DNA from: Charina bottae
Lineage: Eukaryota > Chordata > Lepidosauria > Squamata > Charinaidae
Direction of reading: 5' to 3'
NCBI GenBank assembly: GCA_023362775.1
Contig: JALMGJ010000002.1
Location: 74,997,414 to 75,061,413 of the forward strand
DNA length: 64,000 bases
Position numbers and translations under genes: made by a program
Notes under the pieces: generated by a model
Told to the model about the DNA's origin: nothing
What the model saw: only the letters and a program-made list of their open reading frames with translations
Databases searched by the model: none
Part shown: piece by piece, positions 42,867-55,022 of the stretch
How positions within the stretch are numbered: position 1 is the stretch's first letter
How the letters are laid out: each line of letters starts with the position of its first letter

Positions 42867-44584
42867 GTAAGTGCATTTATGCCTCTCAATTTTGACAGGT
42901 TTTCATTTCTGTTTACAACATTTTCAGCTCTTGATTTCACGGGCAGAATATTTGTCCTCAAAATTGTTTAAGTGAAAATCAGATTATTGAATTAAGCTGA
43001 ATGACAGTAAATAATAATATTGAGCTACAGTAGTTAGACCAGAGTGTTTTATTATTTGCAAATGGACATAGCAGGAAACACTTCTTGAAGATCAGATTAA
43101 TATTCATGTACAAGCAGACTTGAAGTAATGCAAGCCACCAAGAGGCCTTTTGAGCACAGCGGGGTACAATAAATATGTGTTAATAAATAATTACATATAT
43201 GTTGAACTAGGTTCATTTCAGTGCTAAAGTGGTAAATATATTACTTAATTAAACAGAGCCATGAATTCATTGGGACACATTGTTCCATAGGTAAAATTCT
43301 ATGCCACAATGCAACATTCTTTACCTGTAACAATATATCTGAAAGTTCAAAAGATGGACAGATCACTATTTATAATTTTAATAGTTTTTTTTCTTGTTAA
43401 ACATCCACCCACCCACCTACCCACAGAAACATTCACTCACTGACACATACACTATATTAGTAATCTCTTTAACTTAAGTCCAACACATAAATGAGCTTGC
43501 TTCCCTACTGCCATCAGTTTGTTTCCACTTAGTGGGAAATAAATGGTCCTGTGAAGATGATAAATTATTATTAGCTTTAATAATGATGATAAACATAGCA
43601 AGTTACAGAAACCTTGAGATTTTCCATTTATTCATCCAAAGAAAATCTAGGTATGAGTGGCACATCAAACCTATTTAAGTAATCTTGCTGTTGAAATTTC
43701 TCTTTGCCCAATGAGGAAGGTTTGGTTACTTCTTGCAGTCATGTTGGGTTACATGATGGCATACCCTTGATAGTAGGCTCAAGAGAGAGGCAACTCTCAG
43801 ACAATACTATTTCAACCCAGTGAGTATGATAGCTTTGATGTCCTCTATACTCTGAAAGGATACATTCTGCCATTACATACATAGTATTTTGGGGGATAAT
43901 ACTTTCTTTTTCCTTCAGGAATACTTGCATGCTTGAAAGAACTCAACATATTCAAACAGCTATGTGACTGTATCATTAGATTGTGCTATATATCAATACC
44001 CAAAAAAAAGCCTACTGTGCCATGAATACTAAATTCTAAAATATATGGGATTCATCAAGGAAGTTTTTTTCTTCTTTTTTGTACCTGCAACCACAAACTT
44101 ATGTTGGGAAGAATATCGTGTTCCTAAGAAAAAACTATGTCATATCAGCGTGATAGGGCAATGATGATAAGATCCCATATTATTCAGGTTTATCATTGTG
44201 TGTTTAGAATAGGAGCTATGAGCTTTCCAGACTGTCACTAGACTTGTTCTTAAGAATCCCTCAACCCCCCAAAAAAAGAACAGAACTCCCAGGGTTTGGG
44301 AATTATGGACATGGCGTATTAGAATTCTGGAAGGCTGGAGAGGATTAGATTGAGGAAGACTGTGGTATAGTGTTGCCCTGGTTGAATTAAGAAGCAAAGG
44401 CAATTTAAAAGTATTTCCAGGAGTTTAAAAGTATTTCCACCCCTTGTATACTCTCTTTTCCATGGATTAGCAAATGCACCATATCATAATTTGTTATCTT
44501 TTGTTAGCTCGCTTTTCTGTACAAAATGGAAACTTTGACCAGAGTGACATAATACAGAGAGGGACATATATAAGATTAAAGTAA
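42867..44584. other. Intron downstream of the exon; one L2 tail
   Basis: Mostly unique AT-rich sequence. At about 43130-43192 a GCAAGCCACCAAGAGGCC...GGTACAATAAATA stretch is a small L2-type tail. No further exon is recognisable. Confidence 0.5.
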
Positions 44585-44805
44585 AGGTATGATCTCCTTC
44601 AAGCTCCTGGTGATTTCATGGACACGTCTGTGTAGCAGTTTTTTGGTAGTAATATGGAAATGATTTTCCACTTCCACCTTTTGGAATTTTTTTGACTTCC
44701 AAATCTAATCTACAGTCCTGGTATTCCTTTGAGGTCTCCCATCCAAATAATTACCTGCCCTGACCCAAGATGGGCCAAGTGTTACCACCTGCCGATATCC
44801 ATATA
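44585..44805 (-). mobile_element. 5S-rRNA-derived SINE, antisense copy
   Basis: The complement reads through GATGGGAGACCTCAAAGGAAT and CCAGGACTGTAG near 44760-44710, the 5S control-region block. A SINE body follows (complement of TTTCCACTTCCACC and CCTGGTGATTTCATGGACACG) and ends in an ACCTTTACTT-type tail. Same family as 35160-35345, opposite strand. Confidence 0.75.
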
Positions 44806-46268
44806 TAAGAGGTTATCATAATTTCTGTCAAGTGGAATGTTTGAATATATGTACATGTGAGTATATGCATATGACATAAGAGTGTGAATATTGCATAGGT
44901 GTACACCCCATGTATGTGAGTGTGTGTGTTTGTGTATGAATAATAAATTACTGGCTAAATCTTTCTTCTATCTAAGTTTTATAAACTACTTCAACACCAG
45001 TACTCCAAAAATTGTTTTTCTTCCCCTTATTGGTATACTTTTATGTATGTTATATAATCTTTAGTAAATAGGCAGCATTATTTATGTTCTCCACCAAACC
45101 TACCTTTGAAAAGTGGAACACTTGGTTGATTTTTTACAACCTGTGGTGTGCTTTCGTTTAACTGTGGGATCCATGCTGAGAGCACAGAGAGTTATATCCC
45201 AAATTAAATGCAAACAAAACAGCAGGATGTTGATACAACTGTGATTTCTATGGGAAGTAGTTAGGACGTTAATGTGGCCTTCTTGGAACTTGGGTGGAAA
45301 TTCTCGGGTGACTCCTATTTCTGCCCCAGAGATCTGAAAGACAACACATCTTGACTAACTTTTTTGACACCAGGTTGCTAGCACCATAAAGATTAGAAGA
45401 ATCAAAGGCTTTGTTCTTCACTAAAATGAAGAGGTTTTTTTAAAAAGAAAGGAAGGAAAGGAAAGGAAAGGGACGGAAAGGGACGGAAAGGGACGGAAAG
45501 GGACGGAAAGGGACGGAAAGGGACGGAAAAGAGACAAAGGGCAATAACCCTCTCTGTGAGTAGTTTGAACTATTTAATTTAGAGCAATGTTGTCATTGGT
45601 TTAAATGTATACAGTATGACTAATGCCAACCAATATTTTGCTAGACCTTTAGTATCCGCTTATCAAACTGAAATAGTTCAATCTACTCTTAATAAGTTCA
45701 TTTTACTGTATGGAATTTTGCTTAAATTATCACAAGAATGAAGCTAGAAAGTACAGCAGGTGAACTAATATGCAGGCATGTGCGTTGTGTCATGTTTTCA
45801 ATTTAGAGCTTAACTGGAGGAGTAACTGTAAAAGACAAGGTAAGAGGCCAAGCCAGCTCTGCAACGTTCACATTTGGTAAATCAAAGCAACCACACACCC
45901 TTCCTCATATTGCTGTCTGCCATAGATACCACTCTGATGCAAAACAAGCTGATTCCCAAGTCCCAATCTATTTAAGTTTTGCATTTCAATAAACATTTTG
46001 CTGCAGCGATTGGCTCAAACCAACCCCCAAATAAATACATATTTTAGCATAATCTATGCATGTAAATTCAGACTTTGACCAAAAAAAGTTAAGAATGCTA
46101 TGCTTTATGAGAAAATGCATTCAATATTATTTTGTGGTTTAAAAAAAAATAGCTGAGGGCATGACAGCACAGTTATGAACGAGCACTGCAAGCAGGAAGT
46201 TGATACAGTCTGGAAAGAGGCTGCACCCCTCAGGGATATTTTCTCTAAGAAAGTGTGACTCCCTCCTT
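44806..46268. other. Unassigned intron sequence with a decamer repeat
   Basis: Unique sequence apart from GGAAA-rich DNA and the short minisatellite at 45471-45530. Confidence 0.4.
45471..45530. repeat. 10-bp minisatellite (GGACGGAAAG), 6 units
   Basis: Six perfect tandem units preceded by the related GGAAA pentamers (45449-45470), from which it probably arose by one substitution and expansion. Confidence 0.95.
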
Positions 46269-46279
46269 CCCTCCCTTAT

Positions 46280-47953
46280 CATTGGCGATCACTCGTAGCT
46301 GAGTAAGATTGTCTTCCAAAGGTAAAATTTTAACAGTGGATCCGTAAGTGGCTATAAAGGCCAATTCTGGATCCGCACAACCTCCTACAGTGAGGGCATA
46401 GGTTTCCGGGTGGGAGACGGTCATGATGAGGGTTTGCCTGACGTGCCTTCCTTTTAGCTCTTTTCTCCTTTCACCCTGTACTCGTGCTTCTTCAAAGTCC
46501 ATAGCGCCATTAATAAAGGCTGACCTCCAATTGAAACGCTCATGAGTTAGGGCTTCCCAGTTCTCAATGCTGATATTACATTTTTTTAAATTAGCTTTGA
46601 GAGTGTCTTTGAATCTCTTTTGCTGTCCACCAATATTCCGTTTTCCATTCTTAAGTTGGGAGTAAAGTAGCTGCTTTGGAAGACGATGGTCAGGCATTCG
46701 AACAACATGGCCGGTCCAGCGAAGTTGATGTTGGATGATCATTGTTTCAATGCTGGTGGTTTTCGCTTCTTCTAATATGCTAACATTAGTCCGCCTATCT
46801 TCCCAAGTAATTTTCAGAATTTTTCGGAGGCAGCGTTGATGGAATCTTTCAAGAAGATGGAGGTGGCGTTTGTAGAGGGTCCATGTTTCACAGGCGTACA
46901 GAAGGGTTGGTAGTACAATGGCTTTGTAAACAAGCATTTTGGTCTCCCTGCGAATGTCCCGATCCTCAAACACTCTACGCTTCATTCGGGAGAAAGCTAC
47001 ACTCGCAGAGCTCAGGCGATGCTGAATTTCAGCGTCGATGTCGGCTTTTGTAGATAGATGGCTGCCGAGATAAGAAAAGTGGTCGACATTTTCTAGTGAC
47101 ACACCTTTAAGCTGGATTGATGGCGCTGCGGAGGGATTGGTTTGAACTTGCTGGTAAAGCACTTTGGTTTTTTTTAATGTTAACCGAGAGGCCGAGCTTT
47201 TCATATGCTTCTGCAAAGATGTTTAGGATAGTTTGAAGATCTTCCTCGGAGTGTGCACAGACTACGTTATCATCAGCATATTGAAGTTCTATAACAGAAG
47301 TTGTAATTACCTTATTTTTTGCTTTCAGCCTACTAAGATTAAAAAGCTTTCCATCTGTTCGATATATAATTTCTACACCAGTAGGAAGTTTCTCTTCAAC
47401 AAGGTGTATAATCATAGCGATGAAGATAGCGAATAAGGTTGGAGCAATAACACATCCCGTTTAATGCCGGATTCCACTTTAAATGGATCGCTTTGAGAGC
47501 CATTGTTATTCAGGATTGTTGCCATCATGTCGTCATGGAGTAGCCGCAAGATGTTCACAAATTTATCAGGGCATCCGATTTTCAGAAGGATGGTCCAGAG
47601 AGCAGTACGATTTACAGTATCAAAAGCTTTAGTCAGATCAATAAACGCCATGTACAGAGGGCAGTTTTGCTCCTTGCATTTTTCTTGAAGCTGTCGTGCA
47701 GTGAAGATCATATCCACTGTTCACCTGGAAGGGTGGAAGCCATTTTGCGTTTCAGGGAGGATGTCTTCTGATACAGATAGGAGACGGTTTGCGATGATCT
47801 TTGCCAGGATTTTGCCTGCTGTGGCTAGAAGGGAGATGCCTCGATAGTTTCCACAGTCTGTTCTATCACCCTTTTTAAAGAGAGTGATAATTATGGCATC
47901 CCTAAAGTCTGCTGGAATCTCCTCCCTCATCCAGATTTTTTTTATTTTTTCCC
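46280..47953 (-). mobile_element. RTE-superfamily LINE (not BovB), copy B, inverted relative to copy A
   Basis: Sister of 10553-12663 on the opposite strand, nearly identical by eye and more 5'-truncated (it starts at the IWMREEIP codons). The 11-bp sequence CCCTCCCTTAT flanks it (46269-46279 and 47954-47964). Its 3' end stops at ...GATCGCCAATG without the AAG tail of copy A. Confidence 0.88.
46342..47930 (-). pseudogene. Reverse transcriptase pseudogene of RTE copy B
   Basis: Four frames cover the RT in order. 47930-47721 is the fingers region, ended by TGA at the Gly of the PSRGT motif. 47717-47412 carries the FIDLTKAFDTV motif and then a one-base loss in the KQGC motif. 47415-47107 includes the catalytic ELQYADDNVVC, then an extra A in the A-run at INIKK. 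47216-46245 is the C-terminal domain with YLGSHLSTKADIDAEIQ. A one-base loss in the AGGGAG run (copy A numbering 12457-12462) puts the last part out of frame. The C-x2-C-x12-H-x3-H finger is nevertheless readable one frame over at about 46410-46345. Apart from these lesions copy B supplies intact codons where copy A has stops. Confidence 0.86.
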
Positions 47954-47969
47954 CCCTCCCTTATGCAGC

Positions 47970-48075
47970 ATCACTCACTACCTCACAGGGCTGTTGTTGT
48001 GAGGCAAAATTGGAGAAGGGAGCATTATATGTGCCACCTTGGTTCCTCAAATAAAGGCAGAGTATAAATCATTCA
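47970..48075 (+). mobile_element. tRNA-type SINE 3' part
   Basis: CACTACCTCACAGGGCTGTTG, TTGTGAGGCAAAATTGGAG and GTGCCACCTTGGTTCCTCAAA, then AGGCAGAGTATAAAT, is the conserved 3' half of a common squamate tRNA SINE. The head is missing. Confidence 0.6.
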
Positions 48076-48269
48076 TTCATATATGTCTATACCCCCCTCC
48101 ACGAACACAAAAGCAAAGAGGAAGAGAAAATAATGATATAAATTTATATCTTTATTCTCTCTCTTTCTGTGTATTTATCTTTGGGAGTGTCTGTGAGTAA
48201 AAATATAAGCACTAGATGTGGAATCACTTTTATTTCCATAGACTTACAGTATCTCTCTCTCTCTCATTT

Positions 48270-48307
<38 letters not shown>

Positions 48308-49349
48308 TGCACTAAAATATTGTACATTTTGCCAAGACTGATCTCAGCCAAACCTTTTTTTTAATCTTAACATCATTGGAAAATGCTTTCTCAAAGTTTT
48401 ATTAACTGAGAAAATAATAATGATCAAGATGATGAAATAGGATCATATTTATATTGAACCAAAGCCAGCAAGGGAATGTGTGGGCCTCCATCTCTGATTT
48501 GATAGTCAGAAGTATAAATGTTTCAAAGACAGCAGGGACAATGAGGGAGTGGGCCGCCAGGGGGAAAAAAAAAGGCTAAGCTTCTGTTTTCAGGGATCTC
48601 TCCCTCCCCCACCCCATTTTTTTATTTTTTACTTCTTTTTGGAGGCTGACTGAATTACCCCCTTGTCTACTGAAACTCTCTTAGTTTAATTCCCACAGGC
48701 CCCAGTGACACCTAGGGCAGCCCTGATCAACTACAAACTTCTACATTGCTAACCTCAGCTGACAAACTGATTATGAATTTAGCAGATGTTCCAGAATAGA
48801 ATGGGTCCGTTTCCCCCTTACTGTATTTAAATAGCAAATGCTGCGTGTCTGAGGCTTAAAACAATACAATTTTACCATAAGAATGAAGATCTCTCCAGTG
48901 GGATCTAGTCCATATTTATAAGTCAGCATAGCCAAATAAGCTAAAGAGGCTCCATTCGTTTTAACAAAAACTAAATTGTCACCTTGGGACTTGGTTTTGT
49001 GTATGCATATTTAGATAGAGCATGCAGAAATGGTGCAAGCTTTGGAATGCTTTCTTTGGATTTTTCTTTCTTTTTCTTTTTGTGATATTGTTTGCCAAAT
49101 ACAAATTCAGAATAATCTAGATATGTCTTAAATAGAAGGAAATCATCCTTGCCATTCTCATAAACAGGAGTCTACTAGGACCTGAGCAGCAGCATTAACT
49201 GAGCAGCAGCATCAACAGAGCATTGGATCGTAAATAGTGGCCCCAATCCAGCTAAAGTTAGTAGTGATGACAAAACAGGAAGTCAGCATTTCAATCAAAA
49301 TTTGAACCAGCTAGTATACAGAATAACATCCTCAGTCCTAAAGCATATA
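48076..49349. other. Unassigned intron sequence with CT/CA microsatellites
   Basis: CT and CA dinucleotide tracts at 48251-48306. Otherwise AT-rich unique sequence. Confidence 0.45.
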
Positions 49350-49437
49350 ACCCGCCCAGAGTCCCTTGCAAGGGAGATGGGCGGGGAATAAATTGAAATA
49401 ATAAAATAAATAAATAAATAAATAAATAAATAAAATA
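49350..49437 (+). mobile_element. L2-clade LINE tail
   Basis: Tail hairpin CCCGCCCAGAGTCCCTTGC / AGGGAGATGGGCGGGG and an AAAT microsatellite. It is the same subfamily as the tail at 950-1040, in the opposite orientation. Confidence 0.75.
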
Positions 49438-49577
49438 TAGTTTTGTATTTGCTTTGTGAAAAACTCTGGAAGGTTTCAAGGGATGGATTTAGTCATATCC
49501 TACTTGCTGTCATATATACTGGCTTTTACATACAGACGTCTTCTTTGATTAGTCAAGGCAGGTTTATTACTAAATTT

Positions 49578-49690
49578 GGAATTATTTATTTGTTAGATTT
49601 ATATCCTGCCTTTCCTCCAGGAGCTCAAGGCAGCATATTCAGCATTCCTCCTCCATTTTTCCCGCAGCAACCCTGTGAGATGCATTGAGT
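49578..49690 (-). mobile_element. SINE tail fragment
   Basis: Antisense of the 3' end shared by squamate tRNA SINEs and LINE partners (ATATCCTGCCTTTCCTCCAGG, AGCTCAAGGCAGC, GCAACCCTGTGAG). Confidence 0.5.
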
Positions 49691-49813
49691 TTTTACATTT
49701 TTTCCTTTTGGTTTAAAGAAACATGTACAAGCATCTGTCAGAGTGAAATAATGCCCTATTTGTGTGTATTATACACTAGAATCAAATTTGTATCGATTTG
49801 TATTGTAAGGAAA

Positions 49814-50040
49814 CTACGTGTGTGCCTTCAAGTCAGTGTTGACTCCTGGCAACTGCCTGGACTAGTCCCTGCAGTTTTCTCGTCAAGATTTTCTGAAGTG
49901 GTTTGCCATTGCCTCCTTCCTAGGGCTGAGGGAGAGTGACTGGCCCAAGGTCATCCAGCTGGCTTTGTGCCTAAGGCGGGACTAGAACTCATGGTCTCCC
50001 GATTTCTAGCCTGGTGCCTTAAGAGCCCAAACTGGCTCTC
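49814..50040 (-). mobile_element. tRNA-derived SINE, full-length, with TSD
   Basis: Antisense SINE with a 9-bp TSD (GTAAGGAAA at 49805-49813 and 50041-50049). On the minus strand: GAGAGCCAGTTTGGGCTCTTA head, the B-box-like GAGTTCTAGTCCCGC, a GGGCCAGTCACTCTCCC block, CAATGGCAAACCACTTC and an AACTGCAGGGACTAGTCC end. The same family is in sense at 61702-61940. Confidence 0.85.
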
Positions 50041-50049
50041 GTAAGGAAA

Positions 50050-51843
50050 GTGGCTGACCAGCTATTAAGAACTGTACTTATAAGGACTTCTGTAAAACCC
50101 ATATCATCAATATCAAGTATATGCAGCCTTCAAATAATTGTTGCGATTTATTCTGGAGTTCTAGCTTGCTTATATCCAAAACTGAATATGCCAGAGACTT
50201 AAGAAACCAGGGAAATATGGTGGCATTAAACATTTAGAATTGGTCTGATAGATTCAAACTCTGAACTCACTTACTTGGCATTCATCCCCATTATGTGAAC
50301 TGTCAGCCCAGATTTTCATTCATCAGGTTTTCACACTGAAGGCAGTTACAAAACCTCCACTGACTGTTATGATCCAGAATTGCATTTGTGCTCCTATTAC
50401 ATTAAGATTCTAAACAAAAAATGGAAATTAAAGGATAATAAAATTAAAATTAAATTAAAGGCACTTAAGGATAATATAACCATTACTTCATTAGAGGTGC
50501 AACTTTACACTTCCAACATAAAAGTATTTATTGTGTGTAAACAAAGATTTTGACAGAGGACTGCCTAGATATGAAAATGGCTCTGTGAAATTTGTTCAGT
50601 TCATATCGATGCTGACGACTTTTGTAAACGTTTACCTTATAATTTATTATTATTCAAACCTTGCAGATGCTTTGTCGTCTGGCAAACGTAGCCATGCTTT
50701 AAGGAGAGAAAAAGCGAAGAAGAGAGAGTGAGCGCATAGGGAAAGGGAACAAAAACCAGTCCGATTCTAGAGGGAGGCCCCCTGATTCAGATGGCAGACC
50801 ATCTGAATCCACTTACATGTAAATTACTTGTCTCTATGAATTAAGGTGAAGGTTATGAAAGAACTGCTTTTCTATGTTTACTGTAGGATTTTTGACAGTC
50901 TCTTTCCTCTTTCAAGTAAATTTGGCTTAAGTCCATAGTCAGTACAGTTTTAAGTAAACTCCTCTTTTGTTACGTTAACAAGGTTATAACATCACGGAGG
51001 CAGATTTCCAGCCGCATGAATTGAGGCCTAAGAATGCTGGCTAAGAGGGATAATTAAAACCTTAGAGTGGGAGAGTTTAAACTATCAAGTAAAATTGGAT
51101 AAAAGACTAATTGTCCACAGCAACATAATACATATTTCTAAATACCTGTGAAAAGAAGATAAATAGTAGTGGCCTTTATAATGCTCATTCAAGCATTTAA
51201 ATAGATTGAAGCGACTATCCTTCGGGGGCACAGAAAGTTTTTTTTTAAAGAAACCCCCCTAAGGCTGTATTTGTTTTAGAGTTCAGTATTTTATATATTT
51301 TTTATTTTTCATGTAAAACCCTGATTTATGAAAACGTTAGATATTTTATGTTTGAGGGATATAAGCCTAAGATGGAGACAAGAATAAAAGAAATCTGGCT
51401 GCTCCAGGCTTTGTCATTTTTTTTTCATAACTTAAACATGTGGGGGAGGGGTTACATACCTTTGTCGACCTTCTAGAAGATGACATACAGTCAGGCAAGA
51501 TGATGCATTACCGCAAGTTAAAAAACACACACTAGAATGAGTTGTAATGGCAGCTTGTACTGAACTAAATAAATTGTGAAAGCCCATTTGTTATTCATTA
51601 GGAGAGCCAGAGTGAGGTTACGGAGCTGGTCTCATACTGGGCTTTGAAACTTAAGGTCACTCTACTCTTAATATTTTAGAAGCATGGGCAACCATTAATT
51701 CTTTTTACCAGCTTTGGCATTTCTACACATTTCACTAGTTTATAGGTATCATTTCAATACAGAACAATTCTAAAAATATTAGTATTTGTTTAGCAGAGTT
51801 TTTAAAACATGACAATCGGACACTCAAATTAATGAATAGTATT
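50050..51843. other. Unassigned intron sequence
   Basis: No gene or repeat identified. It ends at the outer TSD of the nested stack. Confidence 0.4.
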
Positions 51844-52154
51844 TCTCATAATGTCTGTCTATTTGTTTTTTATAAGAATTTTATTAAGTTTCAAACAAAG
51901 ATAAAAGCTACAGAAACACAAAAAACTACAAAAAGAAGAAAAAACTAGAACAGTGTGGAAACACAAGAGAAATTTTTTTTAAGGTTACAAAAGAGGTGAC
52001 TTCCAACTTTTAACAGCAAGGATATACAACAATTTTCCATAATCAATCCCTTACTCTATATTAAACCAAAATCACATTATTTCTATAAATCATTCAATTG
52101 GCACATTATAAAAATCACTAAATACAATTGCTCCCTCCCCTTATATTAAAAGAA

Positions 52155-52227
52155 TATATATATGTATACAGTGTGTATGTGTGTGTGTATGTGTGTGTGT
52201 ATATGTATGTATGTATATGTGTGTATG

Positions 52228-52263
<36 letters not shown>

Positions 52264-52305
52264 GTATGTATACTTGCATACATACATACTCTGTGTGTGT
52301 GTGTG

Positions 52306-52340
<35 letters not shown>
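52155..52340. repeat. TG/CA/CT compound microsatellite
   Basis: Alternating GTAT, CA, GT and CT tracts inside the outer L1-type element. Open frames across it are artefacts of the dinucleotides. Confidence 0.93.
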
Positions 52341-52345
<5 letters not shown>

Positions 52346-53111
52346 TATTTAGCATTTATTTATTTACTTCCTACTACTGTTCTATACATTCCTGTCTGCT
52401 ATAATAAAGATCAGACTAAAAAAACATATAAATTGTCTGCCATTATACTTGATAATACAACAATTTTAATAATCTTAATCATATTAAACCCAAAACCAAA
52501 CATTTATTATTATTTTTATATTATTTATTTATTTATTATTTAAATTTATATGACCGACCAACTCCCCAAACGGGTGGAGATTATTAAAGTATTATTATAC
52601 TTTAATAATCTTAATCCAAATCATTAAAGATAAATGAAGTCAGCCAAACCGTAAAAGCAATCCAGATAAATATTCTTAAACCCTTATCCCACTTCAAAAT
52701 AAACCAGAGCATTTACATATCACCACAATACACACAGAGCTTTTTTCTTATAAAAATCAAACAGCCCAACTGCCCCCCTCAAAAACTCCAACTTCTCTTC
52801 AGGAGACCTCCCATACATAATAACTCCTTCTTTTCCATGGCATTCCATCAGAAGATCAATTTCCCTTATGGCTTGCAACTTGATCTCTCCCTTTAATTTC
52901 TTCAACTTGACTACCCAATCTTCATCCAGCATTTCAACAAAAGTCCTGATCTCACTCTTAGAAGAGACATTTCTGTCACTGTTAAATTCCTCAGTTTCAT
53001 CCACGACATCCCCAACCAGATGACACATTTTAGACCTCATATTTTCCACAATATCCTGAATGCCTTGCATAAAAAATAGGTAAGAATCATAAAGAATGTG
53101 TTTAAAATCTC

Positions 53112-53942
53112 ATCAATGGGAAGATATGTGGACTAAAGGATTAAAATTTACCTTATGTTACAACCTAAAAGAAAACTTCTATAAGATGATGTATCGATGG
53201 TATATGACCCCACAAAAACTCTCAAAAATGTATGGGAACACCTCCAACTTATGTTGGAAATGTATAAAACAAGAAGGGTCTTTTTACCATATGTGGTGGA
53301 CTTGCAATATTGCAAAAGAATTTTGGACTGAGATACATTCATTGATGCAAAATATACTACAGATACGAATACCATTTAAACCAGAATTTTTTTTACTTGG
53401 AATTTGGGATGTACAAATAGAAAAACATTTTTTTAGAATAATACAATACATGATCACAGCAGCAAGACTTTTATATGCACAAAACTGGAAAAACCAAAGT
53501 GTACCAACAATACAGGAATGGATGTTGAAATTATTGGAGATGGCAGAAAACGATAAATTGACTTGCTTATTAAAAGACAATTCAAATTGTTACTTTCTTA
53601 AAGAGTGGAAACCTTTGATGGACTATTTGCAAAAAGCAGGAGGAGTAAAGCTAACATGGGGTTTTGACGATTAGATTATATATAAATAGTATATAATAGA
53701 CAAGAAAAATATATGAATGTTATATGAATAGCCAGCATGTAAAAACAAACTATCTATATTATTCTTATGACCATAGATGGATCGGAGGTTATCTAATTTC
53801 TTTGTTTGTCTTTTTCTTTCTTTTTTTTTCTTTACTACACCTTTCTTTTCTTTTTCTTTTAATTTGTATTTCTATTTCCGTTTCTTTCTTAACTTTTAGC
53901 TTTGTATATTTAAAATCTAATAAAAATCCATTAAAAAATAAA
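53112..53942 (+). mobile_element. L1 LINE 3' end, inserted into the ORF2-less L1
   Basis: The frame to 53674 encodes the C-terminus of L1 ORF2: WEDMWTKGLKFTLCYNLKEN, FYKMMYRWYMTPQKL, then the cysteine motif C-x2-C-x8-H-x4-C (LCWKC...FYHMWWTC), and EFFLLGIWD. About 260 bp of UTR with an AATAAA-like end follow. A 23-bp direct repeat flanks it (53089-53111 and 53943-53965), the longest perfect TSD in the window. The outer element's sequence continues across the site when one copy is removed. The source L1 is autonomous, a candidate helper for the ORF2-less family. Confidence 0.9.
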
Positions 53943-54394
53943 ATAAAGAATGTGTTTAAAATCTCGGTGGAAGTCAGAGAAAGTCTGATTAAAATCTTCC
54001 ATGTCTCACGCAGTAGATTATGGCCCCCTAGAAGCTTAACCAGCGAAAGTCGAAGAACTGGAATGTGTTTACACAAGCAAAAGTGAGATTTGCAGACAGT
54101 TCCCCAGGGAAAGTAGAAGCAGAAAGCTGAAAGTTCAAAGCAGCCAATTCAACGTGAAGGAAAATGCTAATATCTTCAAATTTAGTACAAAAATAATAAC
54201 AGGGAAACAATTATTTTCTCTCAATCCTCCTTAATATTTAGATGGAAAGCAAAGTCAAAAACTTAAAAAGAATTTTTTTAAAAAAAACTTAATCCCCAAA
54301 ATAATGATAAGCACCAAAAGAACTGGTTTCTCCTAGCTATAGAAAGACTCTCTTAGGGTACACAAACTTAAAATAAAAAATTCCCTTCTCATCC

Positions 54395-55017
54395 CTATGG
54401 GTGGTATGTGTCTTACTCAACCTCGGGTCTTCTACCAGAGGCCTGGGAGTTTGAGGGTTCTGCGCAGTATCTTAGCTGTTCCTAGCACTGCACTCTTCTG
54501 GACAGAGAGCTCTGTTGCTGTTCCTGGGATCTGTTGGAGCCCCTCTCCCAGCTTAGGAGTCACAGCGCCGAGTGCTCCTACCACCACTAGGACCACTTTG
54601 GCCTTCACTTTCCACATCCTCTCTAGTTCCTCCTTCAGGTGCTGGTACTTCTCTACCTTCTCATACTCCTTCTTCCTGATGTTGCTGTCACTTGGCACCG
54701 CTACATCTATCACCACCGCCGTCTTCTGGTCCTTGTCTACTACCACGGTGTCTGATTGATTGGCCAGTACCTGCCTGTCTATCTGGATCTGGAAGTCCCT
54801 CAGGATCTTAGCCCTGTCATTCTCACAACCTTCTGTGGAATCTCCCATCTGGACTTTGGAGGGTCTAGCCCATACGCTGTGCAGATGTTCCTGTACACAA
54901 TGCCAGCTTCTTGGATGTGCCGTTCAGTGTATTCTGTTCCTGCCTGCATCTTACACCCTGCCACTATGTGTTGGACTGCCTCTGAGGCCTCTCTGCACAG
55001 TCTGCACCTTGGGTCCT
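54395..55017 (-). pseudogene. R4 C-terminal CCHC and restriction-like endonuclease segment
   Basis: On the minus strand the CCHC motif reads DPRCRLCREASEAVQHIVAGC (55017-54955 region), C-x2-C-x8-H-x4-C. The nuclease core follows in frame 54848-54432: DTVVVDKDQKTAVVIDVAVP, with D-x14-D spacing, then KKEYEKVEKYQHLKEEL and the conserved end GALGAVTPKLGEGLQQIP to RRTLKLPGLW. The proline of the usual PD pair is serine here (SD). One frameshift separates CCHC and nuclease. This domain would cut the target DNA. Confidence 0.85.
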
Positions 55018-55022
55018 GTCTA

